A DNA stretch of 25,468 nt from an uncultured Clostridia bacterium. GTDB lineage: Bacteria > Bacillota > Clostridia > TANB77 > CAG-508. The position numbers and the translations under genes were made by a program. This document shows positions 18,239 through 25,468 of this stretch, in pieces. Location of the stretch: the NCBI GenBank assembly GCA_947632745.1, contig CANRQH010000008.1, positions 1 through 25,468 on the forward strand, read 5' to 3'. The notes under the pieces were generated by a model, which made no database searches, had not been told where the DNA came from, and was given only the letters and a program-made list of their open reading frames with translations. Each line of letters opens with the position of its first letter. The stretch's first letter is position 1.

Positions 18239-18267
18239 TTGATATATCTAGATAAATATTGTATAAT
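18239..18267 (+). promoter_or_regulatory. Promoter of serS-engB
   Basis: TTGATA (18239-18244) and TATAAT (18262-18267) are separated by 17 bases. The leader to the serS ATG is about 65 bases, too short for the usual T-box of aminoacyl-tRNA synthetase genes. Confidence 0.75.
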
Positions 18268-18338
18268 TCATGTAATTGTAAGAAAAATAACTAATTTTAA
18301 TTTTTAAAATATTAGCAAAATAAGAAAGGATGATTTAA

Positions 18339-19619
18339 ATGATAGACATTAAATTTTTAAGAGAAAACCCTGATGTTGTTAAAGAAAATATTAAGAAAAA
18401 ATTTCAAGACCACAAATTAGTTTTAGTTGATGAAGTTCTTGAATTAGACAAGAAAAATCGTGAAGCTAAACTAAATGGAGACAATTTACGTAATGAAAGA
18501 AAAAATTTAAGTAATGAAATAGGAAATTTAATGAAATCTGGTGAAAAAGCCAGAGCTGAAGAAATTAAGCAAAAAGTTCAAGAAATAAACAATACTCTTG
18601 AAAAAAATGAAGCTTTAGAAAATGAGCTTTCAGAAGAAATAAAATTAAGAATGATGAAAATTCCAAATATTATGCATGAATCTGTTCCAATAGGAGAAGA
18701 TGATAGTAAAAACGTTGAAATTCAAAAATTTGGAGACCCAGTTGTTCCAGATTATGAAATTCCATTTCATGGAGAAATTTTAGAAGCTTTAGATGGATTA
18801 GATTTAGATAGTGCAAGACGTGTTGCAGGAAATGGTTTTTATTATTTAATGGGAGATGTTGCAAGACTTCACTCTGCTGTTTTAACATATGCTAGAGATT
18901 TTATGATAAATAAAGGGTTTACTTATTGCATTCCCCCTTATATGATTCGTTCTAATGTTGTAACAGGTGTTATGAGCTTTGAAGAAATGGATGCAATGAT
19001 GTATAAAATTGAAGGAGAAGATTTATATTTAATTGGTACTTCTGAACATTCTATGATTGGTAAATTTAAAGACCAAATTTTGGACAAGTCTAAAATGCCT
19101 TATACTATGACATCTTATTCTCCATGTTTTAGAAAAGAAAAAGGTGCCCATGGTATTGAAGAACGTGGTGTATACAGAATCCATCAATTTGAAAAACAAG
19201 AAATGATAGTTGTATGTGAACCAGAAGATAGTTGGGAATGGTATGACAAAATGTGGAGTTATACTGTTGAATTTTTTAGAAGTATGAATGTTCCTGTAAG
19301 AACTTTAGAATGTTGTTCTGGAGATTTAGCTGACTTAAAAGCAAAATCATGTGATGTTGAAGCTTGGTCTCCTCGTCAAAAGAAATATTTTGAGGTTGGA
19401 AGTTGTTCTAATTTAACAGACGCACAAGCTCGTAGACTTGGTATTAGAATTAAAGGAGAAAAAGAAAATTATTTTGCACATACTTTAAACAATACTGTAG
19501 TTGCACCACCTAGAATGTTAATTGCAATTGTTGAAAATAATTACAGACCAGATGGAAGTGTAATTATTCCAGAAGTTTTAAGACCTTATATGGGTGGATT
19601 AGAAAAAATTAGTAAATAA
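18339..19619 (+). CDS. serS: Seryl-tRNA synthetase
   Basis: It charges tRNA-Ser (and tRNA-Sec where present) with serine, in the cytoplasm. At 426 residues it is full length. The N-terminal antiparallel coiled-coil arm that grips the tRNA long variable arm covers roughly residues 27-105 (LDKKNREAKLNGDNLRNERK and following). The class II core follows, with motif 2 FRKEKGAHGIEERGVYRIHQF and motif 3 NNTVVAPPRMLIAIVENN near the end. The start has AAAGGATG seven bases upstream. engB follows 18 bases later, so they form an operon. No CGG codon is present in either gene. Confidence 0.96.
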   Translation: MIDIKFLRENPDVVKENIKKKFQDHKLVLVDEVLELDKKNREAKLNGDNLRNERKNLSNEIGNLMKSGEKARAEEIKQKVQEINNTLEKNEALENELSEEIKLRMMKIPNIMHESVPIGEDDSKNVEIQKFGDPVVPDYEIPFHGEILEALDGLDLDSARRVAGNGFYYLMGDVARLHSAVLTYARDFMINKGFTYCIPPYMIRSNVVTGVMSFEEMDAMMYKIEGEDLYLIGTSEHSMIGKFKDQILDKSKMPYTMTSYSPCFRKEKGAHGIEERGVYRIHQFEKQEMIVVCEPEDSWEWYDKMWSYTVEFFRSMNVPVRTLECCSGDLADLKAKSCDVEAWSPRQKKYFEVGSCSNLTDAQARRLGIRIKGEKENYFAHTLNNTVVAPPRMLIAIVENNYRPDGSVIIPEVLRPYMGGLEKISK

Positions 19620-19637
19620 AATTAGAAAAGAGGTTAT

Positions 19638-20225
19638 ATGTTAATTAAAAATCCACAATTTGAAATTTCAGCAGTAAGCCCTAAACAATACCCTAAAAAT
19701 GATTTACCACAAATTGTTTTAGTTGGAAAATCTAATGTTGGAAAATCAAGTTTTATAAATACAATGATAAATAGAAAAAAATTAGCTCGAACCAGTTCTG
19801 AACCTGGAAAAACAAGACAAATTAATTTTTACAATATAGATGAAAAATTTTATTTTGTAGATTTACCAGGATACGGTTATAGCAAGATGTCAAAGCAAGA
19901 GCAAGTAAAGGTTGGAGAATTTATTGAAGAATATTTATCTAAAACAGATAAAATTTCTTTAATTATATTTTTAATAGATATAAGGCATTCTCCAACTGAA
20001 AATGATAAGCTTATGTATAACTATATAATAAGCACTAAAAGACCATTTTTATTAGTGGCAAATAAAGCTGATAAAATTGCACCCACCAAAGTTTTAGATA
20101 CATGCTTAGCTTTACAAAAAGAAATCAATCCTTTGATGGATGCTACTATCCTTCCATTTTCTTCAGAGAAAAAGATTTATACAGATGAAGTTTGGGATTT
20201 TATAGAAATGATTTTGAGGACATGA
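19638..20225 (+). CDS. engB: Ribosome biogenesis GTPase EngB/YsxC
   Basis: An essential GTPase of late 50S ribosome subunit assembly. The 195-residue protein has G1 GKSNVGKSS (30-38), the switch region LARTSSEPGKTRQINFY, G3 DLPGYGYS (75-82) and G4 NKADK (about 141-145). The arginine in LARTSS is encoded by CGA and the one in DIRHSP by AGG, showing these rare codons are read normally here. The ATG at 19638 has AGAGG upstream. Its TGA stop (20223-20225) is the first three bases of the 27-base repeat that also ends murA. It converges on uvrB. Confidence 0.95.
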   Translation: MLIKNPQFEISAVSPKQYPKNDLPQIVLVGKSNVGKSSFINTMINRKKLARTSSEPGKTRQINFYNIDEKFYFVDLPGYGYSKMSKQEQVKVGEFIEEYLSKTDKISLIIFLIDIRHSPTENDKLMYNYIISTKRPFLLVANKADKIAPTKVLDTCLALQKEINPLMDATILPFSSEKKIYTDEVWDFIEMILRT

Positions 20226-20255
20226 TGCTTTTTTTCTCCGTCCCCAAAATCATCA
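20223..20255. repeat. Second copy of the 27-base terminator-like repeat, between convergent genes
   Basis: Positions 20223-20249 are identical to 1852-1878 (TGATGC, seven T, CTCCGTCCCC, four A). The copy supplies the engB stop at its left end, and the flanking CATCA supplies the uvrB TGA (20255-20253). TGATG..CATCA can pair as an imperfect stem (TGATGCTTTT with AAAATCATCA, one mismatch), so it may be a weak bidirectional terminator. Confidence 0.85.
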
Positions 20256-22210
20256 AATTAATTTTTCTAATTCTTTTATTTTATCCCTTAATTCTGCAGC
20301 TTGCTCAAATTCCATTTTGCTAGCATGTTCTAGCATTTCGTTTGTTAATCTGTTTATAACATCTGTAATATTTTCATCTTTTTCTTCTTTAAATTCTACT
20401 TCTATGTCTTCTACCTGTGTTGCTTTTATTGCATCTCTTACAGATTTATTTATTGTTTTTGGAGTTATTCCATGCTTTTCATTATATTCCATTTGAATTT
20501 TGCGTCTTCTATTTGTTTCTGAAATTGCTTTTTCCATTGATTCTGTAAGCTCGTCTGCATACATTATAACTGTGCCATCTGTATTTCTTGCAGCTCTTCC
20601 TATTGTTTGAATTAATGAGCGTTCTGAACGCAAGAAACCTTCTTTGTCGCTATCAAGTATTGCAACTAGCGATACTTCTGGAATATCTAAGCCTTCTCTT
20701 AATAGGTTTATTCCAACTAATACATCAAACTCCCCTAACCTTAAATTTCTTATTATCTCCATTCTTTCTAGGGCTTTTGTATCTGAATGCATATAATTTA
20801 CTTTTACATCTAAACTTTTTAAATATTCTGTTAGGTCTTCTGCCTGTTTTTTTGTTAATGTTGTAACAAGGACTCTTTCATTTTTTTCGGTTCTTTTTCT
20901 TATTTGCTCTAATAAATCATCTATTTGGTTTTCAACTGGCTTTACTTCTATTTTAGGGTCTAAAAGTCCTGTTGGTCTTATTATTTGTTCTACCACATTT
21001 TCTTTTGAATGCTCTTTTTCATATTCTGCTGGTGTTGCACTTACAAATATTGCTTGATTTATTCTTTGTTCAAACTCTGGAAATTTTAGTGGTCTATTAT
21101 CATATGCCGAAGGTAATCTAAATCCATAGTTTACTAAAGAATCTTTTCTTGATTTATCTCCATTATACATTGCTCTAACTTGTGGAATTGTTGCATGTGA
21201 TTCATCTATTAAAAGTAAGAAATCTTTTGGAAAGTAGTCAAATAATGTATATGGCGGACTACCTGGTGCTCTTCCGCTCATGTGTCTTGAGTAGTTTTCT
21301 ATTCCTTGGCAGAAACCTGTTTCTTTCATCATTTCTATATCAAAATTTGTTCTTTCTTCAATACGCTGAGCTTCTATTAATTTGTTTTGTGATTTAAAGT
21401 ATTTTATACGCTCTTCTAATTCTTCCTCTATTGTTACTATCGCTCTTTCCATTTTGTCTTTGCTTGTTACATATTGTGAAGCTGGTGGTACTAAAATATG
21501 TTTTCTTGTTCCTATCTGCTTTCCTGTAAGTGGATTTATTTCTGAAATTTTTTCTATTTCATCTCCCCAAAATTCCACTCTTACTGCAGATTCACTTTCT
21601 GATGATGGGTATATTTCTAATATATCTCCTTTTGCACGAAATGTTCCTCTTTTAAAATCCATTTCATTTCTTGAATATTGCATTGTAACAAGTTTTTTCA
21701 TTACTTCATCTCTAGATTTTGCCATCCCCGGTCTTAATGACATCATCATTTCTTGGTAATCTATTGGGTCTCCTAAACCATATATACAGCTGACAGATGC
21801 TACAACTATTACATCTCTTGTTTCAAATAAAGATAATGTTGCAGAGTGACGAAGCTTGTCTATTTCGTCATTTATTGAAGCATCTTTTTCTATGTATGTA
21901 TCTGACTGTGCTATATAACTTTCAGGTTGATAGTAATCGTAATAAGATACAAAGTACTCAACATTGTTTTCTGGGAAAAATTCTTTAAATTCCGAATATA
22001 ATTGCCCTGCTAGTGTTTTATTATGTGCTAAAACAAGAGTTGGTTTTTGTACTTTTTCTATTATATTTGCCATTGTGAAGGTTTTTCCGTGAACCGAGTT
22101 ACTCCAAGTAAAGTTTGAAATTTCTTACCTTCTTTTATCCCATTTGATAAGTATTCTATTGCTTCTGGCTGGTCGCCAGTTGGTTTATACTCTGAATGTA
22201 ATTTGAACAT
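20253..22210 (-). CDS. uvrB: Excinuclease ABC subunit B, with two CGG +1 shifts in the Walker A motif
   Basis: UvrB is the damage-verifying helicase-like subunit of nucleotide excision repair, working with UvrA and UvrC. The true start is the ATG at 22210, with AAGGAGGG before it. It gives MFKLHSEYKPTGDQPEAI, the classic UvrB N-terminus, up to LLGVT (residue 38). The frame then breaks. Two in-frame CGG codons, nine bases apart from C to C, each need a +1 shift, giving GVT-GS-GKTFTMANII, a perfect Walker A. The rest is intact: the beta-hairpin YYDYYQPESYI, helicase motifs (LLIDESHATIPQ, FVSATPAEYE, RSLIQTIGRAARN) and the C-terminal UVR motif. Total 651 residues, normal length. Unshifted translation stops 11 codons after the first break. 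A start at 22073 would lack the P-loop and be inactive. It lies 26 bases after the TIR-STAND gene. Confidence 0.9.
22086..22096 (-). other. Double CGG +1 frameshift site (uvrB Walker A)
   Basis: The - strand reads GTA ACT CGG TTC in the first frame. Skipping C (22096) gives GGT TCA CGG AAA, in which CGG (22089-22087) is again in frame. Skipping that C gives GGA AAA ACC. Both skipped bases precede the invariant P-loop glycines, so homology places the breaks to within about one codon. Confidence 0.85.
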
Positions 22211-22236
22211 TTTCCCTCCTTATTTCTATCGTTAAA

Positions 22237-24600
22237 TTATTTACATATTTTTAATTTTTCATCTATTCTTTTTAACCATTTATCATCATTATTCATTTTC
22301 TTTTCAAAAACTTTTTTTACTTCTTCTAGGCATTTTTGTGCTTCATCATATTGTTTGCTTCCAATATAGCCATCAGCCAAACATTCTAAAGCGTCCATGA
22401 TAGAAAAATCATCTTGATGAAAGTTTAATCTTCTAATTCTAAGTGCTTCTTGTAATTGCTCTAACCCCTCTTTATAATTTCCAAGTTTGCAGTTAGCTTG
22501 TCCAAGTGACATAAGAGCTGTAGCTATATCTGTACTTTCCTTGTCATATTTTAATGATAATATATTATAAGCTTTATATGCACATTCTTTTGCTTTATCA
22601 TATTCATTAAGTTGATAATGTAATCTTGACAAAGCTATATTTGTGTTTCCAATTTTATAATGATTTTCTGGTAAAATTTTGTTATATATTCTTGTAACTT
22701 CATCTAACAATTTCTTTGCTTCTAAAGGTTGTCTATCTTTTAAATAAGAATATGCTCTTGACTTTATATAGTCTGCTAATAAATATCCATCTGTTTCTAT
22801 TGACCTTAATACATTTATTGCTTTTTCATTATAATCTATTGCTTTGTCTACTTTATAGCATTTATTATTTACAAATCTCAATAAGTCATAAGTTTTTGCA
22901 ACTTCAATAGAATTTTCTGTATATTCTTGTTTTTGGATTTCTAAAATTTCTAACAGTAATTTTTCAGCTTGTTCATAATATCCTAAATCTCTTAAAAATT
23001 TTGCAATTCCTATAAAACTTTCTATATTTTCTTTATCAATTTTTCTATAATTATTATATATATTTAGTATAATTCCTTCATATTTTAATCTTTCTGTTTG
23101 ATGCATTTTCCAAGAGTCCATTGAAGTTAAATTTTTAAATAAATTTTTGCAATTTTCTAAATTTGGTTCACATTCATTTTTTACAACATCTCTTATTAAA
23201 GGATGAAGTGCAATATTATCTGTTTGCCAGTCATGCAAAATCCAATTCTTTTTTATTAAATTATCTATCGTGAATCCATCTTCATAATCACATAATTCTA
23301 ATAATATTCCAAATTCTATTCCTTCAATAGAAAACATACTTAAATTTTTTAAAACATCTTTTTCTTCCTCTGTTATTTTTGATAAATCAAATAATGTTTT
23401 TATATAATTATAAATAGTATTGTTTTCGTATAAATGATTTACCTTCCCAGCAATATTCGGATTTATTCCTTTTTCTAATAATTTGTACATTTCTTCTGGC
23501 TTTTTTCTTGAGCTTTGCATATATTTTGCAATTAGCTCAATTCCTAATGTGTGACCTTTTATAAGATTAATTATTTTTATTATAAAGTCTTTTTGAAGAT
23601 CTATCATATTTAAGACTTGATAATTTTGAGAAAATAATTGTAATAATTCATCCATATCTTGCATGGCATTTACTTGTATAACAGGATTGCCTATAAATGA
23701 AAAATCATATCTCGTTGTAAATATAACATCATAGTTTCCAGATAAGAAATTTTCAAGATTTTCATCTAATTCTACATCAAAATTGTCAATTATTATTAAT
23801 ATCTTATTTTTCTCTGCTATTTCCTTTAAGATTTCTAATTTTCTTTCAAAAAACTCTTTGTCTGATTCAAGAATTCCTTGACTATTTTGAGTTCTATATA
23901 TATTAGTTATTTTTATTGCATTTTCACTAATAATTAATTGCTCTAAATCAGAAACATATTTCGCAAAAATAATTTTATCATATTCTTTTTTATGTATATT
24001 TGCATATTTTTTTGCTATTTCACTTTTTCCTACACCACCAATTCCTTGCAAAAATACGCATTTATTATTTTTTAAACCCTCTTCTATTTCTAATAATTCC
24101 TTATTTCTTCCTATAAAATGAATATTATTTAATATATTAGTACTTATTAAGTCTACTTCTTTTTTAGGAATAATGTCATTATTTTCTTTTAAAATATATG
24201 ATACTCTATCTGTTAATTCTATAATTCTTTTTTCTAGTGGTGGAGTTACAGCATCTAACCAATGCAATCTTCCTAAATAATATTTTGCATCTGCACTTAT
24301 TTCATCATTTGAAATTTTAAATGGTATTACATGAACTTGTTCTTTTTTTCTTATTCTTTCTGCAACATAGTTTATTTCATTTAATACATCAAATGATTCT
24401 GAAGATTCATGGTTTAGTATTAAAATAAATACTTTACATCTATCAATTATTTCGATAATATTTTTTGCATAAGCATCTTCTGTGTCTCTTGGTGCATACC
24501 AAACTCTTATTCCTCTTTCTTCTAATGAATGAGCCACAGCTTGAGTTACTTTTAAACAACTTTTTGTATGATGACTAATAAAAACATCTATATCTTTCAT
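22237..24600 (-). CDS. TIR-NTPase-TPR STAND protein, probable phage-defence sensor
   Basis: A 787-residue bacterial STAND-type protein. The N-terminal TIR domain (about 3-135) opens with DVFISHHTKSC and has the likely NAD-hydrolase glutamate E75 in SFDVLNEINYVAE. The NB-ARC/AP-ATPase-like module follows, with FIGRNKELLEI, P-loop GIGGVGKS (186-193), Walker B ILIIIDNF and FTTRYDF. After a winged-helix-like region, the C-terminus holds TPR repeats (EQAEKLLLEILEIQKQ, YKEGLEQLQEALRIRR, YDEAQKCLEEVKKVF). Known relatives sense phage proteins and destroy NAD to abort infection; that role is inferred here. The ATG at 24600 has no good ribosome binding site and lies inside a sequence copied from the 3' end of fic, so the 5' end is unusual. 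Confidence 0.88.
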   Translation of the reverse strand: MKDIDVFISHHTKSCLKVTQAVAHSLEERGIRVWYAPRDTEDAYAKNIIEIIDRCKVFILILNHESSESFDVLNEINYVAERIRKKEQVHVIPFKISNDEISADAKYYLGRLHWLDAVTPPLEKRIIELTDRVSYILKENNDIIPKKEVDLISTNILNNIHFIGRNKELLEIEEGLKNNKCVFLQGIGGVGKSEIAKKYANIHKKEYDKIIFAKYVSDLEQLIISENAIKITNIYRTQNSQGILESDKEFFERKLEILKEIAEKNKILIIIDNFDVELDENLENFLSGNYDVIFTTRYDFSFIGNPVIQVNAMQDMDELLQLFSQNYQVLNMIDLQKDFIIKIINLIKGHTLGIELIAKYMQSSRKKPEEMYKLLEKGINPNIAGKVNHLYENNTIYNYIKTLFDLSKITEEEKDVLKNLSMFSIEGIEFGILLELCDYEDGFTIDNLIKKNWILHDWQTDNIALHPLIRDVVKNECEPNLENCKNLFKNLTSMDSWKMHQTERLKYEGIILNIYNNYRKIDKENIESFIGIAKFLRDLGYYEQAEKLLLEILEIQKQEYTENSIEVAKTYDLLRFVNNKCYKVDKAIDYNEKAINVLRSIETDGYLLADYIKSRAYSYLKDRQPLEAKKLLDEVTRIYNKILPENHYKIGNTNIALSRLHYQLNEYDKAKECAYKAYNILSLKYDKESTDIATALMSLGQANCKLGNYKEGLEQLQEALRIRRLNFHQDDFSIMDALECLADGYIGSKQYDEAQKCLEEVKKVFEKKMNNDDKWLKRIDEKLKICK

Positions 24601-24634
24601 AGCTATAACTTATATCAATTCCTTTCATATACAT
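24575..24634 (-). pseudogene. Remnant of a second fic 3' end overlapping the TIR-STAND start
   Basis: The segment 24597-24631 matches the fic C-terminal coding segment 24761-24795 at 30 of 35 bases. In the fic-like frame it reads MYMKGIDISYSYERYRCFY then TAG, against VYMKGIDASYRYEGYNVY in the intact gene. The TIR gene begins at an ATG inside this remnant in another frame. It suggests a deleted tandem fic copy. Confidence 0.7.
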
Positions 24635-24669
24635 CTTTATTATTTATTATTGCATTTTTTCTTTCTTAA

Positions 24670-24717
24670 TTTGTTTTTGATACCCTTCTTCCTCTAGATA
24701 ATACACTTAAACCCACA
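24670..24717 (-). repeat. Imperfect direct repeat, copy downstream of fic
   Basis: This 48-base segment aligns without gaps to 25373-25420, with 42 of 48 identical by eye. It abuts the fic stop codon (24718-24720) and lies 36 bases upstream of the fic remnant. In the - direction both copies share a coding-like frame resembling EEEGYQKQIKK / EEDRYQKQINK. Confidence 0.8.
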
Positions 24718-25332
24718 TTAATTATTTTTTAACTCTTCTGCTTTATACACATTATATCCTTCATATCTATAACTTGCGTCAATGCCTTTCATATAAACTT
24801 CTCTATCGTGTATTTTTTCAGTTAATGCCTCTTTTAATAAAAATTTTATTTCTGTGTCTTTAATTGGACTTCTTTCCATAGCTAACAAATAATCCTCTTT
24901 ATCTATTTTGTTCCAATCAATAACTTTACCAATTTCTTTTTTTAAAATCATATCAAGCCAAATTCTTGTACTTCTCCCGTTTCCCTCTCTAAATGGATGC
25001 GCAATATTCATTTCAATATATTTTTCTACAATCTCATCAAAATTTGATTGTGGCATTTTATCTATATTTTTCAAAGCATCCTCTAAATACATACTAGATG
25101 CAAATCTAAAATTGCTTTTAGAAATATTTTCTGTTCTTATTTTGCCCGCAAATTCATATATGGCTTCAAATAAATATTTATGAATTTCAGCTAATCCTTG
25201 AAATGTTCCAACTTCAAACTTGTCTAATTTTCCAGTTTCAAATAATTCTATTGCTTTTAGTTTTGTTATTCTTTCTTCTTCTCTTGCAAATTCTATTTCA
25301 TCATTTATTCCTAATTTATTTTTTAATAACAT
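24718..25332 (-). CDS. fic: Fic domain AMP-transferase with C-terminal autoinhibitory motif (class III)
   Basis: A 204-residue Fic protein. Fic enzymes transfer AMP from ATP to hydroxyls of target proteins; bacterial toxins of this type often modify type II topoisomerases. The catalytic loop is complete: HPFREGNGRSTR, with H112, E116, N118 and R120. The inhibitory helix lies at the C-terminus: S187-YRY-E191-G192 fits the (S/T)xxxE(G/N) motif, which makes it class III, like the Neisseria Fic protein, with no separate antitoxin needed. The neighbouring Y188 matches the self-modified tyrosine position of that protein. The start has AAAGGAGAAAG. It is flanked by a 48-base direct repeat and followed by a partial second copy of its own 3' end. 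Confidence 0.92.
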   Translation of the reverse strand: MLLKNKLGINDEIEFAREEERITKLKAIELFETGKLDKFEVGTFQGLAEIHKYLFEAIYEFAGKIRTENISKSNFRFASSMYLEDALKNIDKMPQSNFDEIVEKYIEMNIAHPFREGNGRSTRIWLDMILKKEIGKVIDWNKIDKEDYLLAMERSPIKDTEIKFLLKEALTEKIHDREVYMKGIDASYRYEGYNVYKAEELKNN

Positions 25333-25372
25333 TTGCTTTCTCCTTTATTTTAGATTTTCTTATCTTTATTTA

Positions 25373-25420
25373 TTTGTTTTTGATACCTATCTTCTTCTGA
25401 ACAATACACTTAAACCCACA
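25373..25420 (-). repeat. Imperfect direct repeat, copy upstream of fic
   Basis: The partner of 24670-24717, lying 41 bases before the fic ATG. Its presence ahead of fic and ahead of the fic remnant supports an ancestral duplication of a unit made of this leader segment plus fic. The rest of the right edge (25421-25468) shows no identifiable gene. Confidence 0.8.
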
Positions 25421-25468
25421 CAATTTTCTTTGTATTTTTAAGTCCATTATTACTTTTACTATCATAAC

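Noticed and set aside
18268..18338. T-box riboswitch before serS
   Set aside because: The predicted leader is only about 65 bases and has no T-box motif or antiterminator structure.
22086..22096. Classical programmed frameshift (prfB-like slippery codon with internal Shine-Dalgarno)
   Set aside because: A GGAG occurs shortly before the first uvrB site, but the other genes lack it and the codons before CGG do not re-pair after slipping; only CGG is common to all sites.
11893..22096. Simple systematic sequencing error adding C before GG
   Set aside because: Not fully excluded, but all events fall in the one phase that makes an in-frame CGG and none affects GG in TGG, AGG or across codons; it is kept as the main alternative in the findings.

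Overview
The window is a low-GC (A/T-dominated) chromosomal segment from a Gram-positive bacterium of the Firmicutes, most likely a Clostridia-type lineage. Reasons: the cmk-plsC pair, a YolD-like protein paired with a UvrX-like Y-family polymerase, a DUF2508/YaaL protein, strong AGGAGG-type ribosome binding sites, and a CAP/Ig-repeat surface protein with an SPKTG sortase signal. TGA is used as a normal stop (murA, engB, uvrB, DUF2508). I cannot name the species.

Layout. 1-300: an isolated + strand transcription unit (promoter, 23-codon peptide, terminator). 382-3135: core genes plsC, cmk and murA. 3295-10316: an accessory block with a HEAT-like protein, a RhuM-family protein, a YolD-like protein with a Y-family polymerase behind a LexA-like promoter, a tandem 31-bp repeat, and a KAP-type P-loop NTPase. 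10380-12447: radA-comFC. 12586-17506: a giant secreted, sortase-anchored CAP/Ig-repeat protein, preceded by a probable ~100-nt RNA unit. 17841-20225: DUF2508, then serS and engB on the + strand. 20253-25332: fic, a TIR-NTPase-TPR STAND protein and uvrB.

The most important observation concerns the codon CGG. Four genes (uvrB, radA, the large surface protein and the YolD-like gene) are broken by conventional translation. Each is restored to a full or more family-like reading frame if the ribosome moves +1 at an in-frame CGG, ignoring the C and reading the following GGN as glycine. In uvrB this happens twice within nine bases, exactly at the two glycines of the Walker A motif GVTGSGKT. All five in-frame CGG codons I found are such sites, and I found no CGG used as arginine. 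About 25 out-of-frame CGG trinucleotides in the same genes disturb nothing. CGA and AGG are used as arginine at conserved positions. I propose that CGG is an unassigned codon or a C-GGN quadruplet, decoded with a systematic +1 shift. A sequencing artefact is the main alternative.

Secondary points: a class III Fic protein whose 3' end and upstream flank are partly duplicated next to a TIR-STAND gene that starts inside the duplicated piece; two families of short repeats, one of which supplies gene stop codons; and an uncharacterised short transcript with its own terminator.
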